Shown here piece by piece: positions 14,533 to 22,492 of a DNA stretch of 36,309 bases. The translations under genes and the position numbers were made by a program. The stretch is from contig VEQY01000031.1 in NCBI GenBank assembly GCA_018882965.1, positions 1 to 36,309 of the forward strand, given 5' to 3'. The notes beneath the pieces are model-generated. The model was not told the DNA's origin, searched no databases, and saw only the letters and a list, made by a program, of their open reading frames with translations. This DNA comes from Mycobacterium sp. Its GTDB lineage: Bacteria > Actinomycetota > Actinomycetes > Mycobacteriales > Mycobacteriaceae. Within the stretch, counting starts at the first letter, position 1. Each line of letters starts with the position of its first letter.

Positions 14533-15678
14533 TCAGGACGGGGCGGCGGTCGGCGCCGGGGCCGGGGCGGCCGGCGGCACCGGTTGGGGTTCGGGGGGAT
14601 GCTGCCAGCCGAGGAAACCCGGTCCGCTGACCTCCCGGACGGGCCGGATCCTGTTGTCCAGCAGCGCCTGACCGTTTCCGAGGGCCAGCGCGTGGCGGTC
14701 GGCGAGGACGCCGACGTCACCGGCGATCAGCTGATCGGGGGCCACCAGGGCGGTGACGGGCGTGCCCGGTGCCGGGATGGCGATGCCCTGCTGGGCGAAG
14801 GCATCGCCGATGGGCGTGCCGGCGACCGCGGCGGTGATCACGGCCGCCAGCTCTGGGGTGGGCGCGGCGACCGTCTGCCCGTCGGGGAGGCGGATGACGA
14901 CCGCGCCGTCCGGCGGGGCCGGCTCATCTGGCGGGTCGGGTGCAGGCTCGGCGGGGTCTTCGGTGGGGTCGGACCGCTCCCCCGCCCTGCTGAGGTCCCG
15001 GCCGGGATCGGCCAGGCCGGTCAGGCCCGCGTCGCGCGTCAGGCCGGACAGACCCGGCAGCGCCGGCAGGCCGCCGCCCGGTACTCCCCCGCCCCAGCCG
15101 CCGGCCGGGACTGCCGCGGGCGGCGCAGGCGCAGCCGCCTCGGCGGTCGGCGCCGGAGGTGGCCCGGGCGCTTCGGCGGCGGCGCTCGGATCGGGGTCAC
15201 CGATCCCGGCGTCGGCCTCGGGAATGCCTGCCGGGGCCGGATCCGGTGGCGCGGGCGCGGGCAGAGGAAGGCTCGGCTGCGGTGGTGCCGGCGGCGACCC
15301 GGCGTCCGGCGGTCCCGGCGCCGCAGCGCCGTACAGCGCCGCCAGTGCGGCGGCCAGCGCAGCCTTGGAGGTGGCGTCGAGGTCGGCGGTGTCCAGCACG
15401 GAACGGATAGCCGAGAGCTTGTCGATCAGATAGCGCTGGAAAGCCCGCGCACCGGCCGGGGTGTCCAGGTCGGTCCACGTCGTCACGGCGGCCTCGATCT
15501 CCTGCTGCAACCGGTCGAGGGCGTCGACGCCCTCGGCATGGGTGCTGTGGGCGTTGAGCACCGCGGTGATCACCTGAAGATCGACGTGCGCGGCGACCGA
15601 GTTCTGGCGGACCAGGGCCGCTTCGGCGCTGCGGATCGCCTCAGCAGCGGAGCCCTCCAGATCGAGCGGGCTCGTCAC
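14533..15678 (-). CDS. DUF4226-like Pro/Ala-rich protein (Rv0026-like)
   Basis: 381 residues from GTG 15678, overlapping the preceding stop by 4 nt. Residues 1-120 are helical (AAEAIRSAEAALVRQNSVAA, ALDRLQQEIEAAVTTWTDLD). Residues about 125-255 are a Pro/Ala/Gly-rich linker. The C-terminal part has a compact domain with VVIRLPDGQTVAAPTPELA and GTPVTALVAPDQLIAGDVG, then another Pro-rich tail. The architecture is like M. tuberculosis Rv0026 and looks like an ESX-linked extracellular or wall protein. No signal peptide is present, so export, if any, would be by a type VII or other route. Gene order with Rv0025- and Rv0027-like genes supports the assignment. Confidence 0.78.
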   Translation of the reverse strand: MTSPLDLEGSAAEAIRSAEAALVRQNSVAAHVDLQVITAVLNAHSTHAEGVDALDRLQQEIEAAVTTWTDLDTPAGARAFQRYLIDKLSAIRSVLDTADLDATSKAALAAALAALYGAAAPGPPDAGSPPAPPQPSLPLPAPAPPDPAPAGIPEADAGIGDPDPSAAAEAPGPPPAPTAEAAAPAPPAAVPAGGWGGGVPGGGLPALPGLSGLTRDAGLTGLADPGRDLSRAGERSDPTEDPAEPAPDPPDEPAPPDGAVVIRLPDGQTVAAPTPELAAVITAAVAGTPIGDAFAQQGIAIPAPGTPVTALVAPDQLIAGDVGVLADRHALALGNGQALLDNRIRPVREVSGPGFLGWQHPPEPQPVPPAAPAPAPTAAPS

Positions 15679-16040
15679 TGCCGCCCGGCCGGCGTCAGCG
15701 ACCGATAGCGCTCGCAAAGGTTCTGCAGCACAACTGCTTTGGCCGCGGAGACCGTGCCGGCATCGGTCACGGCCGCGATCACCTCACGGTGTCCGGCGGC
15801 GATGGCTGCCGCCACGTGCCTGGTCTCGACGGCACTGTCGGCAGTTCCGCGTTCACCGATCGCGTCGACCCCGGCCCGCACCACGTCGATGCGCTGGACC
15901 GACCGCTGTGCGGCGCTGCGGGCATCCGCCAGCGTCTCGGCGAGCACCCGGTCAGTCCCGGCCAGAACCTCGTCCCCGTCAGCCAGTGCGCGTCGCGCCG
16001 CCTGCAGCGCCCTGCCGGTCTCCCCCGGGCCTTCCACCAT
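15675..16040 (-). CDS. DUF4226-like helical protein (Rv0025-like)
   Basis: 121 residues from ATG 16040. Nearly all helix: ETGRALQAARRALADGDEVLAGTDRVLAETL, then RSVQRIDVVRAGVDAI and a tail KAVVLQNLCERYRSLTPAGRQ. M. tuberculosis Rv0025 (120 residues) occupies the same place. A TAGCGT hexamer 8 nt upstream suggests its own leaderless promoter inside the 60-nt gap after the NlpC/P60 gene. The stop overlaps the next start (GTGA), coupling it to the larger DUF4226-like protein, with which it may interact. Confidence 0.75.
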   Translation of the reverse strand: MVEGPGETGRALQAARRALADGDEVLAGTDRVLAETLADARSAAQRSVQRIDVVRAGVDAIGERGTADSAVETRHVAAAIAAGHREVIAAVTDAGTVSAAKAVVLQNLCERYRSLTPAGRQ

Positions 16041-16048
16041 GGCGACGA

Positions 16049-16054
16049 ACGCTA
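16049..16054 (-). promoter_or_regulatory. Internal -10 hexamer of the Rv0025-like gene
   Basis: TAGCGT on the minus strand lies 8 nt before ATG 16040, in the only gap of the cluster. It could make the last four genes an independent leaderless unit. Confidence 0.45.
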
Positions 16055-16100
16055 ACCGGGGGGTGCGGTGGTGACAATTCACTCCGCTCACCCCGGGTCA

Positions 16101-16904
16101 CTACCGCACCCGGCGGATGGCGACCTCGCCGGCCAGCGGGCTGATCCGCACCGCGGCGCCGGCGTAGGGCGCTTCGACGACGAGGCCGCCGCCGATCGCC
16201 AGCTGCACGTGGCCGGGGTGCGGGAACACCAGATCACCGGGCCGGACCTGGGATCGCGGCACCGCCACGCCCCCGGTGATCTGCTCGTAGGTCGTGCGCG
16301 GCAGCGGGACACCGGCCTGCGCGTAGGCCCATTTCACCAGTCCCGAGCAGTCGAAGCGGTCCGGCCCGGTGGCGCCCCAGACGTACGGGCAGCCCAGCCT
16401 GCTCAGCGCGGCACGCACCGCCAGCGTGGCGCGCCGGCCGGCGGCCGCGCCCGGTCGCCGACGCCCGGCGTAGCGCAGGGCCCGCAGAGCCGCCCGGCGC
16501 CGACGTGCCCGCCGGCGCGCGGCCAGCACATGCGCGCGCTGAGTCCGCAGACGAAAGATAGTGCGGCGCAGCAATTCCCGTACCAGGATCGGGTTGTCGG
16601 CCACCATCGCGGCGTCGGCGCGGGCAGCGGAGAGCACCGCGCCGGTGGCGGAGCGGGCCGCATGATGATCGCGCTGGACGGCCGACAGGATCGCGGAGAG
16701 GTCGGCGTCGGTGCGGTCGACGGCTGCCCGGGTGAGACCGTCGGCGGCGGCGGCGACCCGGTAAGACCCCGCCGCCGCGCCCGCCCAGTGGCCCGGCGCC
16801 GTGGCGGCGGGTGGTGCGGAGGCAAGCGCGACCGGGCCGGTGTCGCCGCCGAACAGTCCGTGCGCGCGGGCCAGGATCTCGATCTCCGCCGCGGCGGCGC
16901 TCAG
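16101..16904 (-). CDS. NlpC/P60 peptidoglycan endopeptidase (Rv0024-like), CTG start
   Basis: About 267 residues if initiated at CTG 16904, which overlaps the upstream stop as CTGA. No ATG, GTG or TTG occurs near this point in the frame. The N-terminal half is helical and Ala/Arg-rich. The C-terminal NlpC/P60 domain has GCPYVWGATGPDRFDCSGL with the catalytic cysteine, and the histidine in HPGHVQLAIGGG. The usual third polar residue position (H in many HAP motifs) reads EAP here. It should cut stem peptides between D-iso-glutamate and meso-DAP. No signal peptide is visible. Location between the HTH and DUF4226 genes matches Rv0024. Confidence 0.85.
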   Translation of the reverse strand: MSAAAAEIEILARAHGLFGGDTGPVALASAPPAATAPGHWAGAAAGSYRVAAAADGLTRAAVDRTDADLSAILSAVQRDHHAARSATGAVLSAARADAAMVADNPILVRELLRRTIFRLRTQRAHVLAARRRARRRRAALRALRYAGRRRPGAAAGRRATLAVRAALSRLGCPYVWGATGPDRFDCSGLVKWAYAQAGVPLPRTTYEQITGGVAVPRSQVRPGDLVFPHPGHVQLAIGGGLVVEAPYAGAAVRISPLAGEVAIRRVR

Positions 16905-17641
16905 GGTTGCCCCTCGACGAACGCGCGCACCCGCGGCAGCGCGCCGGGCGGGATCACGCCGCGGTTGCGGATCTCCCAGACCTCCTCGGTACTGACGCCG
17001 ATCAGCGCGGCGATCACCGGCTCGGGCAGACCCGACCGTGCGCACGCCCCGTCGAAGCGGGCGCTCACGCTGGCCGGCAGCCGCGCGAGCAGGCCGGCGC
17101 GCAGGTCCTCGAGCGCCTGCAGGTGGACCATGAGCCGCTCGGCGGCCCGGCCACCGGCGTTGACGGCGACCCGCCAGGAGTTGGCGGCGAGTAACTCGGC
17201 CTTCATGCACTGGGCGACCACGGAAAGAAGATACGACTCATATTCGTTTGATGATTCCGCCGGGAGCCTGGCTGTCAACGTTCTCAACGATTCGATGTGC
17301 GCTTCGGCGTGAGCCGCCAGCACGTCGGCGTCGCTGTGCCGGTTGACGACGAGCGCGTCGGCGTCGGTCGGCGCGCCCTTCTCGGTTCGGGTCGCGGCGA
17401 GCAACTCCCCCAGTTCGGCGTCCGGATCGTCGGCGACCAGCAGCCGCTGATAGGTGCCCGGCGGCAGTCCGAGACCATTTTCGACCTTCTGAACTGTGCC
17501 TTTGTGCGGTTTGCGGGCGCCGCGCTCCAGGTAGCTCAGGCCCATGGCGCTGACCCCGGTGGCGGCGGCCAACTCCGCCAGCGACAGTCCCCGCGACTCC
17601 CGCAGGGCCCTGATCGCCGCGCCGGCAGCCGGGCGGCTCAC
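16901..17641 (-). CDS. HTH (XRE-type) transcriptional regulator, Rv0023-like
   Basis: About 246 residues from GTG 17641, supported by GGAG 7 nt upstream; an in-frame GTG at 17686 would add 15 residues. The N-terminal helix-turn-helix reads AIRALRESRGLSLAELAAATGVSAMGLSYLERGARKP, a clear XRE pattern. The long C-terminal part is helical and ends with a second HTH-like stretch GLPEPVIAALIGVSTEEVWEIRNRGVIPP. It probably controls the minus-strand cluster it leads and may act on the divergent whiB5. Upstream direct repeats TATACG-TTTTTG / TATACG-CTTCTG are candidate binding sites. Confidence 0.88.
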   Translation of the reverse strand: MSRPAAGAAIRALRESRGLSLAELAAATGVSAMGLSYLERGARKPHKGTVQKVENGLGLPPGTYQRLLVADDPDAELGELLAATRTEKGAPTDADALVVNRHSDADVLAAHAEAHIESLRTLTARLPAESSNEYESYLLSVVAQCMKAELLAANSWRVAVNAGGRAAERLMVHLQALEDLRAGLLARLPASVSARFDGACARSGLPEPVIAALIGVSTEEVWEIRNRGVIPPGALPRVRAFVEGQP

Positions 17642-17665
17642 GGTCGGGCTCCGGGCATAACCGGG

Positions 17666-17671
17666 ATCGTA
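17666..17671 (-). promoter_or_regulatory. -10 hexamer for the HTH regulator gene
   Basis: TACGAT on the minus strand lies 24 nt before GTG 17641, allowing a short leader with GGAG as ribosome binding site. Confidence 0.4.
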
Positions 17672-17696
17672 CACAGCCGCGGCCACCCGGAGTTGC

Positions 17697-17754
17697 TATA
17701 CGTTTTTGAGTATGTTTGTGTAGTCCGGCACGTTCGTAAATGTATACGCTTCTG
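17697..17754. promoter_or_regulatory. Direct repeats in the whiB5/HTH divergent promoter
   Basis: TATACGTTTTTG (17697-17708) and TATACGCTTCTG (17743-17754) match at 10 of 12 positions and lie 46 bp apart in an unusually AT-rich gap. They are candidate operators for the HTH regulator or WhiB5. Confidence 0.45.
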
Positions 17755-17786
17755 CAGCGTCTCTGATAGATTTCAGGAGGCCCCCG

Positions 17787-18200
17787 ATGACCGACCGCCC
17801 CTGTGCGACCGACCCGGACCTGTGGTTCGGCTACGCCGACGACGACGCCAGCGACGGGGCGGCCAAGGCCCGCGTCTACGAGCAGTCGGCCGTCAAGGCC
17901 CGGACCCTGTGCCTGCGCCGCTGCCCGCTCGCCCAGCAGCGGCTCTGCGCGCACCGGGCGGTGGCCGGCGGCGAGGAGTACGGCGTGTGGGCGGGGGTGA
18001 AGCTGCCCGGCGGCCAGTACCGCAAACGCCACCAGCTCGCCCATGCCCACGACGTCCTGCGCCGCATCGCCGAGGGCACGATCAACCCGCGCGAACTGCC
18101 CGAGAGCATCGAACTGCTCTCCCGGTCCGAGGATCTGCCCGACCCGGGACCGGTCGTGGTGCACGTCCGGTCCGGAGGCCAGCCCTGCAGCGCGGCCTGA
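17787..18200 (+). CDS. whiB5: WhiB-family iron-sulfur transcription regulator, WhiB5-like
   Basis: 137 residues preceded by a strong ribosome binding site (CAGGAGG, 6 nt before ATG). The four cluster-ligand cysteines are at 6, 42, 46 and 54, giving C-x3-C-x7-C instead of the usual C-x2-C-x5-C; I recall the same unusual spacing for WhiB5. The turn motif GVWAGVKLPGGQ follows, then a basic stretch (KRHQLAHAHDVLRR) that would bind DNA. WhiB proteins hold a [4Fe-4S] cluster and act with the sigma factor at promoters. Being divergent from the Rv0023-like gene, in the order of M. tuberculosis Rv0022c-Rv0023, supports the name. Confidence 0.88.
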   Translation: MTDRPCATDPDLWFGYADDDASDGAAKARVYEQSAVKARTLCLRRCPLAQQRLCAHRAVAGGEEYGVWAGVKLPGGQYRKRHQLAHAHDVLRRIAEGTINPRELPESIELLSRSEDLPDPGPVVVHVRSGGQPCSAA

Positions 18201-18256
18201 ACCGACGCGCCCGGCGGGGGTGGCGGTGGTCAAGGACGGCCGGGCCGTAGCAGACT

Positions 18257-18556
18257 GTGAGCGTGCGGGTCGTCGTGGTTCTTGCCGTAGCCGCGGCACT
18301 CGCCCTTCTGGTCGCGGTGCTCACCGAAAGCCCCTGGGTCGCCGTGCTGGTGGTCGTACTGGCCGCGGCCGGGATCGTGCTGCTGGTGCGGGACTGGCGC
18401 GGCGCGGCCCGCAGTGCGCCCGGCGCGGACACCACCGATGCCGACCAGTCGCCGTTCACCGAATACGAGCGGCCCGAGGCGCTGACCGCCGACGCGCTCT
18501 CGCCGGACATCTCCACCGAGCCCGGCGGGCCGTCGTCAGACGCCCGCGCGGACTAA
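18257..18556 (+). CDS. Small membrane protein with two transmembrane segments
   Basis: 99 residues from GTG 18257. Residues 3-22 (VRVVVVLAVAAALALLVAV) and 27-44 (WVAVLVVVLAAAGIVLLV) are strongly hydrophobic with a short loop, followed by a basic RDWRG stop-transfer and an acidic, probably cytoplasmic, tail (TEYERPEALTADAL). No family was recognised. It lies 56 nt after whiB5 and its 3' end overlaps the convergent phosphotransferase by 21 nt. Function unknown. Confidence 0.7.
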   Translation: MSVRVVVVLAVAAALALLVAVLTESPWVAVLVVVLAAAGIVLLVRDWRGAARSAPGADTTDADQSPFTEYERPEALTADALSPDISTEPGGPSSDARAD

Positions 18557-19603
18557 CTCCAGCGACCCCAACTCCCGGATCGCCCGCGCGCCGCGTTCGA
18601 GCATCGCCAGGGTCATGTCTTCACCGCGTTCGGTCGACGTCGAGAACGCGAAACCGAGCGTGGTGATCAGGGGGACCTGCAGCGCCCCCAAACAGTAGTC
18701 CTGCCAACAGGTTTCACCGTCGTAGCCGGTGACGCCGTAGCCGGCCAGCGCGCGGTGGTAGGCATCGACCAGGTCGCGCTCATGCTCGGCGCGAGTGGGG
18801 GAGGGCAGGCTGGTGGCGACCAGGTAGGCCAGGTCGCGGGCGGGCAGACCCACCGCCAGGGTCTGCCAGTCCACCACCGTCACCCTGCTGTGCGCGGGGT
18901 CGAAGAGCAGGTTGTCGAGCCGGTAGTCGCCGTGCAGCAGGCTGAAGCGCTCGGGCGCACCCAGCAGCCAGTCACCGACGAGGGCGGCGGACTCCAGCAC
19001 GGTGGCCCGGTCTGCCGGACTCATCCGCGCGCCGAGAGTGTCGACCGTGGTCTTGGCGGCCAGCACGGTGATGTCGCCCAGGCCACGCGCGGCCGCGGCG
19101 TCCGGGCGGGGCATGACGGTGCCGGTGAAGCTCAGCCAGGCCGGGTCGCACCAGCGCGGCCCGTGCAGCCCGGCCAGCGCGGCGGCGGCCAGGCGCACCT
19201 GGTCCGGGCTGCAGCCGCGGATCTGATCGCCCTGTTCGGCCGGGGCGAGGTCGGCCAGCAGCAGCACGAAGTCGGTGCCGGCCGGGCTGACCGCGCAGTG
19301 GTAGCAGCGGGGGACAGGCACCGCGACCGTCTCGGCGACCTCGGTGTAGAAGGCGTGCTCGCAGCGGTAGCTCAGCGCGACCCGCTCGCGAACCGCCGGA
19401 TCGGCGGCGGGCAACTTGACCACGAAGGAGTCCGGCAGCCCGTGCCCGCCGGTGCGGTAGCGCACCCCCACCCGGTAGGTGGCGGCGGTCTGGCCGGTCC
19501 CGACCGGCGTGATCGCAGCGTCGTCGACCTCGACGCCGAGCACACTCGACAGCCAGAGCGGGGTCACGTCCTGCGGACAGCCGGGAATCGGGGGTGTTGC
19601 CAC
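18536..19603 (-). CDS. APH/choline-kinase-fold phosphotransferase
   Basis: 355 residues from GTG 19603. The Brenner-type catalytic motif reads LLHGDYRLDNLLFDP, followed by the metal-binding VTVVDWQTLAVGLPARDLAYL; the upstream lysine is in DSFVVKLPA. These are the aminoglycoside-phosphotransferase / EcKinase-like fold hallmarks. The C-terminal FAFSTSTERGEDMTLAMLERGARAI is typical of the actinobacterial branch. It would phosphorylate a small hydroxylated substrate, unknown here; an antibiotic target is not implied. It is divergent from the cyclase gene across a 24-nt gap. Confidence 0.88.
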   Translation of the reverse strand: MATPPIPGCPQDVTPLWLSSVLGVEVDDAAITPVGTGQTAATYRVGVRYRTGGHGLPDSFVVKLPAADPAVRERVALSYRCEHAFYTEVAETVAVPVPRCYHCAVSPAGTDFVLLLADLAPAEQGDQIRGCSPDQVRLAAAALAGLHGPRWCDPAWLSFTGTVMPRPDAAAARGLGDITVLAAKTTVDTLGARMSPADRATVLESAALVGDWLLGAPERFSLLHGDYRLDNLLFDPAHSRVTVVDWQTLAVGLPARDLAYLVATSLPSPTRAEHERDLVDAYHRALAGYGVTGYDGETCWQDYCLGALQVPLITTLGFAFSTSTERGEDMTLAMLERGARAIRELGSLELVRAGV

Positions 19604-19613
19604 GGATCAGAAC

Positions 19614-19619
19614 TACCAT
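19614..19619 (+). promoter_or_regulatory. -10 hexamer for the cyclase gene
   Basis: TACCAT lies 8 nt before ATG 19628 without a ribosome binding site, suggesting a leaderless transcript and fixing the start. Confidence 0.5.
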
Positions 19620-19627
19620 TGGCCGCC

Positions 19628-20410
19628 ATGGCGAGGCGGCGGTTCGTGGACCTGTCGGTCCCGCTGCAGGCCGGCATCGCCTCGGACCCGCCCGGGCACC
19701 TGCCCGAGATCGACTACTACGACCACCGCCAGACCGCCGCGGAGGTGGTGTCCTTCTTTCCCGGCGCGACGGTGGCCGATCTGCCCGACGGCGAGGGGTG
19801 GGCGATCGAGCGGGTGCGGATCACCACCCACAACGGCACCCACCTGGACGCGCCCTACCACTACGCCTCCACGATGGACGGCGGCAAGCGGGCGATCACC
19901 ATCGACGAGGTGCCGCTGGAGTGGTGCCTGCAGCCGGCGGTGAAGCTGGATTTCCGCCACTTCGCGGACGGCTACGTGGTCGGGGCGGCCGACGTCGAGC
20001 AGGAACTGGACCGCATCGGGCACACCCTCGCGCCGCTGGAGATCGTGCTGGTCAACACCAGCGCGGGAACGCACTACGGGTCACCCGACTACGTCAGCAA
20101 GGGCTGCGGAATGGGCCGGGAGGCCACGCTGTACCTGCTCGAGCGTGGTGTGCGGCTGACCGGGACCGACGCCTGGAGCTGGGACGCGCCGTTCGTCTTC
20201 ACCGCGGCGCGCTACGCGAGCAGCCACGACGCCTCGATCATCTGGGAGGGCCATCGCGCCGGGCGCACCATCGGCTACTGCCACATCGAGAAGCTGCACA
20301 ACCTCGAATCGCTGCCCGCCTCGGGGTTCGAGGTGGCCTGCTTCCCGGTCAAGATCCACGCCGCCTCGGCGGGCTGGACCCGGGCGGTGGCGATCTTCGA
20401 CCAGGACTAG
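19628..20410 (+). CDS. Cyclase family protein (kynurenine formamidase-like metal hydrolase)
   Basis: 260 residues starting MARRRFVDLSVPLQ. The metal-binding motif HNGTHLDAPYHY matches HxGTHxDxPxH of the PF04199 cyclase / KynB family, and later DLSVPLQ, VNTSAGTHYG and GVRLTGTDAWSWDAP fit the fold. Family members hydrolyse arylformamides, isatin or related cyclic amides using zinc or manganese. No tryptophan catabolism genes are near, so the substrate is open. The start is fixed by its position 8 nt after a -10-like hexamer. It ends 15 nt before the convergent small protein gene. Confidence 0.9.
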   Translation: MARRRFVDLSVPLQAGIASDPPGHLPEIDYYDHRQTAAEVVSFFPGATVADLPDGEGWAIERVRITTHNGTHLDAPYHYASTMDGGKRAITIDEVPLEWCLQPAVKLDFRHFADGYVVGAADVEQELDRIGHTLAPLEIVLVNTSAGTHYGSPDYVSKGCGMGREATLYLLERGVRLTGTDAWSWDAPFVFTAARYASSHDASIIWEGHRAGRTIGYCHIEKLHNLESLPASGFEVACFPVKIHAASAGWTRAVAIFDQD

Positions 20411-20425
20411 GCGGGGCCTGAGGGC

Positions 20426-20671
20426 CTAGTCGCGCGGCTCGCGCATCGAGGCGCGGATCTGCTCGAGTTTGTCGGCGGCCGCCTGCTCGCGCTGGGCGAA
20501 CTGCTCCTGGGCGGTGCGCACCTCGGGGGTCTCCTCGGCCAGTTCGGTCGCGCCCAGCGCGCTGCCGTAGCGGGCCTCGATCTTGTCCCGGACGCCCTCG
20601 AGGGTCGGCACGCCCGAGTCGGTGTAACCGGTGTCGGGGGCCTCGGGTGACGGGGTCGGTTCGTCGGGCAT
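20426..20671 (-). CDS. Small acidic coiled-coil protein (81 aa), hypothetical
   Basis: Starts at ATG 20671, 7 nt after TACCGT, giving MPDEPTPSPEAPDTGYTDSG, a disordered acidic N-terminus. Residues 24-81 form a helix (EGVRDKIEARYGSALGATEL, EVRTAQEQFAQREQAAADKL) with coiled-coil character. It lies just downstream of tRNA-Leu on the same strand, in the position beside fhaA. No family with a known role was recognised. Confidence 0.7.
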   Translation of the reverse strand: MPDEPTPSPEAPDTGYTDSGVPTLEGVRDKIEARYGSALGATELAEETPEVRTAQEQFAQREQAAADKLEQIRASMREPRD

Positions 20672-20678
20672 GGGCCTC

Positions 20679-20684
20679 ACGGTA
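20679..20684 (-). promoter_or_regulatory. -10 hexamer for the 81-residue protein gene
   Basis: TACCGT on the minus strand lies 7 nt before ATG 20671, consistent with a leaderless mRNA rather than read-through from tRNA-Leu. Confidence 0.45.
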
Positions 20685-20707
20685 CTCGTGAGCGACCGGC
20701 GCGTGGG

Positions 20708-20790
20708 TGGGCGAAGGGGGACTTGAACCCCCACGTCCCGAAGGACACTGGCACCTGAAGCCAGCGCGTCTGCCATTCCGCCACTCGCCC
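20708..20790 (-). tRNA. leuT: tRNA-Leu (anticodon CAG)
   Basis: On the minus strand the sequence starts GGGCGAGTGGCGGAATGGCA, has anticodon stem-loop CTGGC-TTCAGGT-GCCAG with CAG, a long variable arm (TGTCCTTCGGGACG) as in class II tRNAs, the T arm GGGGGTTCAAGTCCCCC, and the acceptor 3' strand TTCGCCC plus A. The CCA end is not encoded. In M. tuberculosis leuT also lies beside fhaA. Confidence 0.95.
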
Positions 20791-20966
20791 CAACGACCGG
20801 GGGAGCGTATCACGGTGACGCTCGCCCGACTCAAGCCGTGCGCCGCCGACCTGCACCGATGTGATTCTCAGCGTTCTTTGAGTGACGATCCGCTGACCTC
20901 GGCCGATACCATAACCGCAACCAGGGCGGCGCCGCGAGGGACGCCGCGTTCGAGGTAGGCGGTCCG
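20791..20966. promoter_or_regulatory. Intergenic region between tRNA-Leu and the fhaA operon
   Basis: 176 bp that must hold the promoter of the kinase operon and of tRNA-Leu. TACCAT at 20907-20912 with TGACGA at 20883-20888 (18-bp spacing) is a possible -10/-35 pair for fhaA. No other structure was recognised. Confidence 0.35.
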
Positions 20967-22436
20967 GTGGGAACCCAGGAGGGTCTGGCGCAGCGCATCG
21001 AACGCCTGCTCGAGAAGGGCGTGGGCGATGCGGTCGCGCGGGTGTTCGGCGGCGCGGTGATCCCCCAGGAGGTGGCGGCTCTGCTGCGCCGTGAGGCCTC
21101 CGACGGGATGCGGGAACTGCCCGGCGGGCGGTTTTTGGCTCCCAATGACTACATCATTACCCTCAGTGTGTCCGACTTCGCGGCGCTGAGCCGCGAGGGG
21201 AACCTCACCGCGGATGCCTATGCCCGGCATCTGGCGGACTACATTCAGGAGCAGGGATGGCAGACCTACGGTGACGTAGCCGTCCGGTTCGACGAGTCGG
21301 ACGGGCTGCACACCGGGCAATACCGGGCCCGCGCCACCGTCAACCCCGACGTCAGACCCGGCGTCAGACCCGAGACCGATCCCCGCCCACAACTCAACAC
21401 AGTTTTCACCGCACAGTCAGGAGTGCCAGCGATGAGCGACAACCCCAGCCCCCAGGGCGCCCAGGACCGACCCGGCGACGACCGGGACGACCGGGACGAC
21501 CGGCGCGCGCCGGAGGACCCTCGGGCCGGCGCATCCGACCAGCAGCGGCAGGGCTACCCCGGCCCCGGCGGCGGATACGGCCAGCCCGGCTACGACCAGG
21601 GCTACCGGCCCCCGCCCCCCGGATACGGCCCGCCGTCCTACGGCCCCCCGCCGGGTGGGCGCTACGAGCGGCCCGGTGATCAGGAATACGGACGCGACTA
21701 CCCGCCGAATTACGGCCCGAACTATGGACACCAGCCGGGACACCAGCCGGGACACCAGCCGGGACAGCAGTACGGCCAGCAGCCAGGCCAGCAATACGGC
21801 CAGCAGTACCCGAACTACGGACAGCAGTACGGCCAGCAGTACGGCCGACCCGGCCCCGGACATCCGGACGACCAGGGGTACGGCCGCCCGCAGCCGGGCT
21901 ACGCCCCGCCGCCCCAGGACTACCGGGGCTACGAGCAGGGCGGCCGGCCGGACTACCGGCAGGACTACGGCCAGGGTTACGGACAGGGGTACGGACAGCA
22001 GGACTACCGCCAGGATTACCGCCAGGAGTACGGACAGGGGTACGGGCAGCAGGACTACCGCCCCGAATACGGGCAGCAGGACTACCGCCAGGAGTACGGC
22101 CAGGAGTACGGCGGCACGGCCGAGTACCAGCCCGCCGCGCACAACGCCACACTCCTGGTCACGCTCCAGCTCGACGACGGCAGCGGCCGCACCTACGACC
22201 TTCGCGAGGGCGCCAACGTCATCGGCCGCGGCCAGGACGCCCAGTTCCGGTTGCCCGATACCGGTGTTTCGCGGCGGCACGTGGAGATCCGGTGGGACGG
22301 CGAGGTCGCGCTGCTGACCGACCTCAACTCCACCAACGGGACCACCGTCAACAACGCCCCGGTGCAGGAGTGGCAGCTCGCCGACGGAGACGTCATCCGC
22401 CTCGGTCACTCCGAGATCATCGTGCGCGTTCACTGA
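20967..22436 (+). CDS. fhaA: FHA-domain protein FhaA
   Basis: 489 residues from GTG 20967. Residues 1-125 are the conserved DUF3662 domain ([52 protein letters not shown]). Residues about 150-390 are a low-complexity Gly/Tyr/Gln/Pro/Asp linker. The C-terminal FHA domain (about 392-489) has [20 protein letters not shown] and [17 protein letters not shown], the phosphothreonine-binding residues. FhaA is phosphorylated by PknB, and binds phosphorylated MviN (MurJ) to restrain peptidoglycan synthesis in mycobacteria. It leads the operon with fhaB 94 nt downstream. The linker is longer in repeats than other parts and is the fastest-changing portion. Confidence 0.97.
   Translation: MGTQEGLAQRIERLLEKGVGDAVARVFGGAVIPQEVAALLRREASDGMRELPGGRFLAPNDYIITLSVSDFAALSREGNLTADAYARHLADYIQEQGWQTYGDVAVRFDESDGLHTGQYRARATVNPDVRPGVRPETDPRPQLNTVFTAQSGVPAMSDNPSPQGAQDRPGDDRDDRDDRRAPEDPRAGASDQQRQGYPGPGGGYGQPGYDQGYRPPPPGYGPPSYGPPPGGRYERPGDQEYGRDYPPNYGPNYGHQPGHQPGHQPGQQYGQQPGQQYGQQYPNYGQQYGQQYGRPGPGHPDDQGYGRPQPGYAPPPQDYRGYEQGGRPDYRQDYGQGYGQGYGQQDYRQDYRQEYGQGYGQQDYRPEYGQQDYRQEYGQEYGGTAEYQPAAHNATLLVTLQLDDGSGRTYDLREGANVIGRGQDAQFRLPDTGVSRRHVEIRWDGEVALLTDLNSTNGTTVNNAPVQEWQLADGDVIRLGHSEIIVRVH
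21721..22114 (+). repeat. Low-complexity repeats in the FhaA linker
   Basis: At DNA level a 12-bp unit GACACCAGCCGG is repeated three times at about 21728-21763, followed by many CAGCAGTACGGC-type units and a second set encoding [20 protein letters not shown] peptides. The region could change length by slippage without breaking the frame. Confidence 0.8.
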
Positions 22437-22492
22437 CGCCGCGCGGGGCCGCGGCTGATCCGGCTTCTCCTTCGCACGACCCCGACCCAAAG

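Noticed and set aside
18755..19627. Long N-terminal extension of the cyclase frame
   Set aside because: It is antisense to the phosphotransferase gene; ATG 19628 has its own -10-like hexamer and matches the family start.
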